DNA of 64,000 nt from contig CAYQBG010000007.1 of assembly GCA_964415675.1 (NCBI GenBank), positions 121,117-185,116 of the forward strand, in the 5' to 3' direction. Below, one piece after another: positions 58,416 to 64,000 of the stretch. The stretch is from UBA5336 sp964415675. GTDB lineage: Bacteria > Pseudomonadota > Alphaproteobacteria > Caulobacterales > Hyphomonadaceae. The first letter of the stretch is position 1. Every line of letters begins with the position of its first letter. Below the pieces are notes generated by a model. The model was given only the letters and a program-made list of their open reading frames with translations. It did no database searches and was not told the origin of the DNA. A program made the position numbers and the translations under genes.

Positions 58416-61133
58416 ATGCTATCCGTTGCACGCAAGATTTTTGGTTCGGTCAATGATCGCAAGCTGAAGCCGCTTCGCACGCGAGTGAACCGGATCAATG
58501 CGATGGAGCCGATGATCGAGGCCCTGTCTGACATTGCTCTGCGGGAGAAGACGACCGAGTTCAGGCAGCGCCTCGCAAATGGCGCGGCTCTGGATGATAT
58601 CCTCGAAGAAGCATTCGCTGTCGTTCGGGAAGCCGCCAAGCGCACGCTCGGCATGCGCCATTTCGATGTGCAGCTGATCGGCGGCATGGTTCTGCATTCC
58701 GGCGCCATCGCAGAGATGAAGACCGGTGAAGGCAAGACTCTTGTGGCCACGCTCGCGGTCTACCTCAACGCGCTTGAGGAAAAAGGTGTTCATGTGGTGA
58801 CCGTGAACGACTATCTCGCGCGTCGTGATGCCCAGTGGATGGGCCAGCTTTACAGCTTTCTCGGCCTGTCGACAGGCGTTGTTGTCAACGGCGTCGATGA
58901 TGCGGGCCGCAAGGAAGCCTATGCCGCCGACATCACCTACGGCACGAATAATGAGTTCGGCTTCGACTATCTGCGCGACAATATGAAATACTCGCTAGAC
59001 CAGATGGCGCAGCGTGGACACAATTATGCAATTATCGACGAGGTGGACTCGATCCTCGTCGATGAAGCCCGCACGCCGCTGATCATTTCCGGGCCGACCG
59101 ATGACCGCTCCGATCTATATCGCGCGCTCGACGAGCTGGTGCCGAATATCGATGAAGACGATTATGAACTCGACGAGAAGCAGCGTTCGGTCGTCTTTTC
59201 CGAGAGCGGCACGGAAAAGATAGAGAATATGCTGATCGAAGCGGGCATTCTCGAAGGCTCTCTCTGGGATCCGGCCAATGTCTCGATTGTCCACCATGCC
59301 AACCAGGCGCTTCGCGCTCACAAACTCTATCAGCGCGACAAGGATTATATCGTCAAGGACAGTCAGGTGATGCTCATCGACGAGTTCACCGGCCGGATGA
59401 TGGAGGGCCGCCGCCTCTCTGAAGGTTTGCACCAGGCGATCGAGGCCAAGGAACGTGTCGATATCAAGCCCGAGAACCAGACGCTGGCCTCGATCACCTT
59501 CCAGAATTATTTCCGGCTATACAAAAAGCTGGCCGGCATGACGGGCACGGCGATCACTGAAGCGTCTGAATTTGCCGACATCTACAAGCTTGAGGTGGTG
59601 GAACTGCCAACCAACAGGCCGATTGCCCGGCTGGATGACGATGACGTCGTTTATCGCACCGCCGAGGCGAAATATGGCGAGATCGTCGATGAGGTGAGAG
59701 CCTGCCGCGAAAAGGGACAGCCAATCCTGCTCGGCACCGCCTCGATCGAGAAATCCGAACTTCTTTCTGCTCTGCTGACCCGGAACGGCATTCAGCACAA
59801 TGTGCTCAATGCCCGCCACCATGAGCAGGAAGCCCAGATCATCGCCGAGGCTGGCGTTCCGGGTGCGGTGACCGTGGCCACCAATATGGCCGGGCGCGGT
59901 ACGGATATTCAGCTTGGCGGCAGTTTCGAGATGCGTCTCGAAAAGGAAGTGGCTGCACAGGCGGAAAAGCTTGGCAGGGAGCTGACCGAGGGCGAGCGGG
60001 AATCGCTGGCTGCGCAGATCAAGGCCGATATCGAGGTGAAGAAAAAGCAGGCGCTGGACGCAGGCGGTCTCTATGTCATCGGCACCGAGCGCCATGAAAG
60101 CCGGCGCATCGACAACCAGCTGCGCGGGCGGACCGGACGTCAGGGCGATCCCGGCAAGTCGAAATTCTTCATCTCGGTCGAAGATGACCTGATGCGCATT
60201 TTCGCCGCGGACAGGCTTGACAATGTCATGAAACGGCTCGGCATCAAGGAAGATGAGGGCATCACCCATCCCTGGATGAACAAGGCGATGGAAACGTCGC
60301 AGAAAAAGGTCGAGCAGCGCAATTTCGAGATGCGCAAGAACGTCCTGAAATATGACGATGTCGTCAATGACCAGCGCAAGGTGATCTTCGACCAGCGCCG
60401 TGAATTCATGGAAGCCGAAGATGTTTCGGACACGATCGCCGATATGCGCGAGGAGGTGATCGAGGACATTGTAACAGTGACAATGCCGGAAAAGGCCTAT
60501 GCCGAGCAGTGGGACATCAGCGGCCTTGACGAGCTTCTCCGCCGTGACCTGCGCCTGGACCTGCCTGTCGCGGAATGGGCCGCAGAGGAAGGTGTCGCCA
60601 ATGAGGAGGTCGTTGCGCGCATAAAGAAGGCGGCCGAGGATCTCTATGCTGAAAAACGCCAGTTCGCCGGCGATGCTCAGATCAACTATATCGAGAAACA
60701 GGTGCTCCTGCAGGTGCTCGACATGCAGTGGCGACAGCACCTGCAGCAACTCGACCAATTGCGTTCGGTGATCCATCTTCGCGGTTACGGTCAGCGTGAT
60801 CCCCTCAATGAATTCAAGGAAGAGGCGTTTAAGCTCTTCCATGGCATGCTTGCGGACCTGCGCGCCGTAGTGACCCGGTCCCTGATGGGCCTGCGGATTG
60901 AAATGGGGGAGAACCAGCCTGCGAGCGCGCCGCCCGCCCGCCATGTTTCAGAAACCCATCTCGACCCCGATACAGGGCGCAATGAGATGAACGAAACTGA
61001 TACCGAGCACCCCGGCGCCGTTCCGCAGGCCGAGGATGACTGGTCGAACACGCCGCGCAATTCCGCCTGTCCCTGCGGGTCGGGCAAGAAATACAAGCAC
61101 TGCCATGGCGCGATCGCCACGCAGGACGCCTGA
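58416..61133 (+). CDS. secA: Preprotein translocase ATPase SecA
   Basis: The motor of the Sec pathway, 905 residues. The nucleotide-binding domains are intact: MKTGEGKTLVATL (Walker A), IIDEVDSILVDEAR (Walker B), MAGRGTDIQLGG, and the LRGRTGRQGDPG arginine-finger motif. The preprotein cross-linking domain is normal. The C-terminus ends in CPCGSGKKYKHCHG, the zinc-binding SecB/ribosome contact motif. It starts at ATG 58416, 187 bases from the divergent ppi gene. Confidence 0.98.
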   Translation: MLSVARKIFGSVNDRKLKPLRTRVNRINAMEPMIEALSDIALREKTTEFRQRLANGAALDDILEEAFAVVREAAKRTLGMRHFDVQLIGGMVLHSGAIAEMKTGEGKTLVATLAVYLNALEEKGVHVVTVNDYLARRDAQWMGQLYSFLGLSTGVVVNGVDDAGRKEAYAADITYGTNNEFGFDYLRDNMKYSLDQMAQRGHNYAIIDEVDSILVDEARTPLIISGPTDDRSDLYRALDELVPNIDEDDYELDEKQRSVVFSESGTEKIENMLIEAGILEGSLWDPANVSIVHHANQALRAHKLYQRDKDYIVKDSQVMLIDEFTGRMMEGRRLSEGLHQAIEAKERVDIKPENQTLASITFQNYFRLYKKLAGMTGTAITEASEFADIYKLEVVELPTNRPIARLDDDDVVYRTAEAKYGEIVDEVRACREKGQPILLGTASIEKSELLSALLTRNGIQHNVLNARHHEQEAQIIAEAGVPGAVTVATNMAGRGTDIQLGGSFEMRLEKEVAAQAEKLGRELTEGERESLAAQIKADIEVKKKQALDAGGLYVIGTERHESRRIDNQLRGRTGRQGDPGKSKFFISVEDDLMRIFAADRLDNVMKRLGIKEDEGITHPWMNKAMETSQKKVEQRNFEMRKNVLKYDDVVNDQRKVIFDQRREFMEAEDVSDTIADMREEVIEDIVTVTMPEKAYAEQWDISGLDELLRRDLRLDLPVAEWAAEEGVANEEVVARIKKAAEDLYAEKRQFAGDAQINYIEKQVLLQVLDMQWRQHLQQLDQLRSVIHLRGYGQRDPLNEFKEEAFKLFHGMLADLRAVVTRSLMGLRIEMGENQPASAPPARHVSETHLDPDTGRNEMNETDTEHPGAVPQAEDDWSNTPRNSACPCGSGKKYKHCHGAIATQDA

Positions 61134-61274
61134 CGCGGCCCGAAACAATTTGGGCCATCCCGGCGCGGACTTCTCCGGCCCTCCGTTGCGTCAGGCTGGA
61201 CGTGGCATTCAGTGCCGCTACCCTTCTTCGCAAACAGAACGGGCCGGGAATCCCGGCCGGCAGGAGGAAGCGTC

Positions 61275-62474
61275 ATGGACCTGAGTTTCGCGCCCGAGAT
61301 GGACAGTTTTCGCGCCGGAGTGCGCCGGTTTTTCGAGACCGGGTTTCCAAGGGACATCCTCGAAAAAACAGCCGCCGGGCGCTCGCTCACCACAAGCGAG
61401 GTTCGCCGCTCCGAAAGGGCGCTGGGCGAGAAGGGCTGGCTTGCCACCGGCTGGCCGGCTGAGCATGGCGGGCCGGGCTGGAGCATCGAGCAGCAATATA
61501 TTTTTGATGAGGAACTTGAACGCGCCGGCGTGCCGACAGTGACGCCGATGGGAGTCATCTATGTCGGACCGGTGCTGTATACATTCGGAAGCGATGACCA
61601 AAAGGCGCGCTGGCTGCCAGGGATCCGCGAGGGCCGTGAGGGCTGGGCGCAGGGATATTCAGAGCCCGAAGCCGGCTCCGACCTCGCCTCGCTGCAATTC
61701 TCGGCTGTGCGAGAAGGCGATGAATATGTGCTCAACGGCACCAAGATCTGGACGTCGGCGGCCCAGCATGCCGACTGGATCTTCCTGCTCACGCGCACTG
61801 ACAATTCCGGCCGCAAGCAGGAGGGGATCACGTTCCTGATCAGCGAGATCGACCGGCCCGGCGTCACCGTCACGCCCATTATCTCGATCGACGGGAAGCA
61901 CGCACTCAATCAGGTGACATTCGACAATGTCCACGTGCCCGTCGATTACCGGATCGGGGAAGAGGGCAAGGGCTGGACCTATTCGCAATACCTGCTTGGC
62001 CATGAGCGGACCTCCTATGCCCGCATCGGCGGCAAGCGGAAAATGCTCTCGGCGGTTCGCGACATTGCCGCCATAGCGCCGGCGGGCGGCAACCGGCGCC
62101 TGATTGATGAGCCGGGTTTTGCACGCAAACTGTCTGAGGCGGACATAGCCGTCGACGGGCTTGAGATGACTGTTTTTCGGATTCTCTCTGCCGTGGCAGC
62201 CGGCGGGGCGCCGGGCAATGAGGCGTCCATTGTGAAGATCCTGGCGACCGAAACGCACCAGCAGATCACCGAGCTGATGCTCGAGGCCGGCGCGCGGGCC
62301 GCCCTGATCGGCAGCGAGGACAGCGCCGCACCGGACTGGGCCGGTGGCGATCATCTTGCGGCCTGGGCGCCGCCGGCGCGGGCGGCCTATCTCGGTGGGC
62401 GCGCCCAATCGATCTATGGCGGCACAAATGAGATCCAGAAAAACATTATCGCCAAGCGTGTCCTGGGGCTGTGA
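61275..62474 (+). CDS. Acyl-CoA dehydrogenase
   Basis: A 399-residue FAD enzyme introducing the C2-C3 double bond in acyl-CoA. It has QGYSEPEAGSDLASL (flavin binding) and KIWTSAAQHADW (CoA binding), and the C-terminal GGTNEIQKNIIAKRVLGL signature. AGGAGGAAG precedes ATG 61275. It is downstream of secA but separated by 141 bases. Chain-length preference unknown. Confidence 0.93.
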   Translation: MDLSFAPEMDSFRAGVRRFFETGFPRDILEKTAAGRSLTTSEVRRSERALGEKGWLATGWPAEHGGPGWSIEQQYIFDEELERAGVPTVTPMGVIYVGPVLYTFGSDDQKARWLPGIREGREGWAQGYSEPEAGSDLASLQFSAVREGDEYVLNGTKIWTSAAQHADWIFLLTRTDNSGRKQEGITFLISEIDRPGVTVTPIISIDGKHALNQVTFDNVHVPVDYRIGEEGKGWTYSQYLLGHERTSYARIGGKRKMLSAVRDIAAIAPAGGNRRLIDEPGFARKLSEADIAVDGLEMTVFRILSAVAAGGAPGNEASIVKILATETHQQITELMLEAGARAALIGSEDSAAPDWAGGDHLAAWAPPARAAYLGGRAQSIYGGTNEIQKNIIAKRVLGL

Positions 62475-62755
62475 GACACTCACGGAAACGCTCGCAGGCC
62501 TCTGTTCCGGCTTGATGTGAACGCGGGCGGGGATGAACCCGTCTCGGATCTGCAGTGCGGAATAAAAGTGCCTGCAGGCAAGAAGGGCTCACACCATGTC
62601 TCACGACCGCAATTATGCCATGAATATGGCGATTACAATCGACTTTGTCGCTGGGTCACGTGGCGCAAGGCTGCGGCGAAGTGTTTTGCATTTACATTGC
62701 TGGCAACAGACTAACCAACTAAGCCGAAGGATAGCAGATTGATTGGAACTTGCAC
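62475..62755. other. Boundary region of a lower-GC island
   Basis: The 281 bases after the acyl-CoA dehydrogenase change from GC-rich to clearly AT-richer sequence around 62610. A 48-codon ORF lies at 62596-62742; otherwise no gene, repeat or attachment site is visible. Confidence 0.5.
62596..62742 (+). CDS. Possible 48-residue peptide
   Basis: ATG 62596 follows AGAAGG by about nine bases and opens a 48-codon frame ending 13 bases before the next gene. The peptide (MSHDRNYAMNMAITIDFVAG, then an Arg-rich stretch and HLHCWQQTN) matches nothing I know. It could be a leader peptide, a precursor or chance. Confidence 0.3.
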   Translation: MSHDRNYAMNMAITIDFVAGSRGARLRRSVLHLHCWQQTNQLSRRIAD

Positions 62756-63322
62756 ATGCTCGTTGTTGTCGCTGGCCGCCAGTGCTCCGGAAGCCAGCTT
62801 GTTTACAATTTCCTAGCCACAATCGCCAGCACCGCAAGCGTAGATCAGATGTTCGTGCGCCGTGATTTTATCAGCCAGCAGCCGACAGGCACGAAGGGTG
62901 GCAATATACGCTTTGATCTGGAAACCATTGAAGGTCTCGTTGCGGCGGCGCAGGGCTATGAGGTTGTCGTGTGCAAGACCCCCTACCTCTCGCCTGCTGA
63001 ATTTGCTAAGCTTCAGGAGTTTCCAGACGTTGCCGTGATCGATTGCACGACGCCTGCGATATTGGAGTATAGTCACCTGTTGCGCCGTGCCGCGTTGGTG
63101 GGCCTGAATTCTGGCCCTTCGATTGTGTCACACCTTGATATTCCGCAGCCTTCCAAACGCTTCGTATCTGAAGAAGCGGAGGGCAGGTATCTCCATGTCG
63201 AGGTGAACGAAGATCAGGAAACGCTAGCCGACGCCCTGGTGGGCCTGTCGGAAGAACTATTTCCGGAATCGCCGAATGCCGCCGAAGTTGCTCGGGCCCT
63301 TACCCTGCACATGGGTACTTAG
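62756..63322 (+). CDS. P-loop, sulfotransferase-like protein of unknown function
   Basis: A 188-residue protein beginning MLVVVAGRQCSGSQLVYNFL, where GRQCSGS (residues 7-13) resembles the PAPS-binding loop of sulfotransferases or a P-loop. A second strand, EVVVCKTPYLSP, looks like the corresponding central strand. The rest is not recognisable, and the length is short for a sulfotransferase. It starts at ATG 62756 or at the TTG at 62750. Base composition is lower in GC than the rest. It ends one base before a riboflavin-synthase-like gene, so they form a unit. Confidence 0.65.
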   Translation: MLVVVAGRQCSGSQLVYNFLATIASTASVDQMFVRRDFISQQPTGTKGGNIRFDLETIEGLVAAAQGYEVVVCKTPYLSPAEFAKLQEFPDVAVIDCTTPAILEYSHLLRRAALVGLNSGPSIVSHLDIPQPSKRFVSEEAEGRYLHVEVNEDQETLADALVGLSEELFPESPNAAEVARALTLHMGT

Positions 63323-63323
63323 A

Positions 63324-63881
63324 ATGTATACGGGCTTGATCCAGACCGTCGGTGATGTTGTTTGTAGCAACTCGCGGTTGGCGGTCCTCAAGCTCCAACA
63401 TGCGCCAAACTTCATTTCCCACTCTGTGAGCCTTTCAGGGGTCAGCCATACATTCAAATCTATCTCGAAAGCAGGGCGTGAAACCTTTCTGGAAGTGCGT
63501 CAGGTTGATCGGGGGCCGGCGTTGGAAGGGGCCATGCTAAATGTAGAGTTTGCGACCAGCTTGCAGGACGAACTTGGCGGAAACTATCTTTTAGGTACGC
63601 CGAACTGTAGCGGTTCTGTGCTGCAAATCACATCAGCGCGGTTGCGGAAACGGCTAAGCATTTCTATCGGCGATGACGAAACGCCCATCGTAGCGGGTGA
63701 TGCTGTCGCGCTTGACGGCGTTGCGATGACAGTCGCCAGATTCGGAAACGGTGTGCTTGAGGTCCATTTAATTGAAGACACGATCAGGCACACGACACTC
63801 GGCCGACTTCAGCCGGGCATGCCAGTGGTGATCGAACGGGACTTTCTAGGCTTGCGACGAATTACGCCCCGACTTAAATAG
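63324..63881 (+). CDS. Divergent riboflavin-synthase-like (lumazine-binding) protein
   Basis: A 185-residue protein with two riboflavin-synthase-type barrels: it begins MYTGLIQTVGDVV, like MFTGIVxxxG, and the second barrel has GGNYLLGTPN, ALDGVAMTVARF and EDTIRHTTLGRLQPGMPVVIERDF, recognisable as the GGHxVxGHVD, VDGxSLTV and ETLxxTTLG blocks. The key GHVD is GTPN (residues 91-94) and the first barrel lacks a clear VDGVCLTV, so it may bind lumazine or flavin without catalysis. It starts one base after the sulfotransferase-like gene. Confidence 0.75.
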   Translation: MYTGLIQTVGDVVCSNSRLAVLKLQHAPNFISHSVSLSGVSHTFKSISKAGRETFLEVRQVDRGPALEGAMLNVEFATSLQDELGGNYLLGTPNCSGSVLQITSARLRKRLSISIGDDETPIVAGDAVALDGVAMTVARFGNGVLEVHLIEDTIRHTTLGRLQPGMPVVIERDFLGLRRITPRLK

Positions 63882-64000
63882 GGGCGCGGCCTCTTGCGGT
63901 CCTTTCAACTCTTGTCTCGTGGTCTTGCGTACCGCTCACCCCGGACGTAAGCGGTGTCTGACCACCACGGCTTCGCCGGGTTGTTTCCGCGGCCTGTGTT
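63882..64000. other. Non-coding tail of the window
   Basis: 119 bases without a recognisable gene. A weak inverted repeat, ACCGCT (63931-63936) and AGCGGT (63950-63955), could be a terminator but has no T-run. Confidence 0.35.

Noticed and set aside
59517..60944. 475-codon minus-strand frame opposite secA
   Set aside because: Runs along the conserved SecA coding strand and shows no domain.
63931..63955. Weak hairpin as terminator of the island
   Set aside because: Only six base pairs, a 13-base loop and no T-tract; kept only as a note.
1..64000. tRNA, rRNA, CRISPR, insertion sequences, prophage
   Set aside because: No T-arm-like GTTCRANYC in tRNA context, no spaced direct repeats, no transposase or integrase motifs in any supported gene.

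Overview
The window reads as about 64 kb of chromosome from an alphaproteobacterium, most likely of the Hyphomonadaceae/Maricaulales type (stalked or budding marine relatives of Caulobacter). The assignment is an inference from synteny and family content: hemE and ppsR flank a DnaA-box/CtrA-like-box intergenic region exactly as at the Caulobacter and Rickettsia replication origins; ppsR-maf-aroE-coaE-dnaQ follow; and typical alphaproteobacterial markers are present (GapR/DUF2312, the DUF1476 F1-ATPase inhibitor zeta, COQ9, pfam07835 cytochrome oxidase subunit IV, DUF1178, LDH-type malate dehydrogenase). Base composition is high-GC throughout except the last ~1.4 kb. No rRNA, tRNA, CRISPR array, insertion sequence or prophage was recognised.

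Layout. 1-1.5 kb: hemE and the putative origin. 1.5-5 kb: a tightly overlapping operon, ppsR-maf-aroE-coaE-dnaQ. 5-10.8 kb: membrane-anchored TAXI protein, a 49-codon ORF, then proA-nadD-rsfS-rlmH on the minus strand and a UbiH-type hydroxylase. 11-20.9 kb, mostly plus strand: amtB, lolA, xth, a 1248-residue secreted multidomain protein, a dicarboxylate symporter and two DUF3617 proteins. 21-29 kb: dnaK with a heat-shock-like promoter, divergent alkB, an OmpA lipoprotein, a cation/proton antiporter and an orphan motA. 29-37 kb: MFS carrier, SDR, gapR, hydrolase, TPR protein, HAD phosphatase, rpmJ, MltB-type transglycosylase. 37-42 kb: purS, purC, DUF1476, a redoxin, malate dehydrogenase fused in frame to an upstream PH-like domain, a decayed HxlR regulator, an ABHD10-like hydrolase. 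42-49.5 kb: hrpB, a catalytically degenerate SDR, a YdcH-like peptide, a diguanylate cyclase, purE-purK and COQ9. 49.6-55.5 kb: rpsU, an ABC exporter pair, a DksA-like zinc finger, oxidase subunit IV, DUF1178, grxC, comF and a methyltransferase. 55.5-62.5 kb: flp-mutT-argJ-ppi in a fully overlapping operon, divergent secA, an acyl-CoA dehydrogenase. 62.5-64 kb: a lower-GC island with a P-loop/sulfotransferase-like protein and a divergent riboflavin-synthase-like protein.

Most genes are housekeeping: replication and repair (dnaQ, xth, alkB), purine and cofactor synthesis (purC, purS, purE, purK, coaE, nadD, hemE, COQ9, UbiH), translation (rpsU, rpmJ, rsfS, rlmH), protein export and folding (secA, lolA, ppi, dnaK). 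The points most worth a second look are the origin region, two housekeeping genes without an in-frame ATG/GTG/TTG at the expected start (nadD with CTG, rpsU with ATC), the PH-like/malate dehydrogenase continuous frame, the SDR with its catalytic Tyr and Lys both replaced by Gln, a strongly folding intergenic segment before xth, and the terminal island pairing a sulfotransferase-like protein with a lumazine-binding protein.
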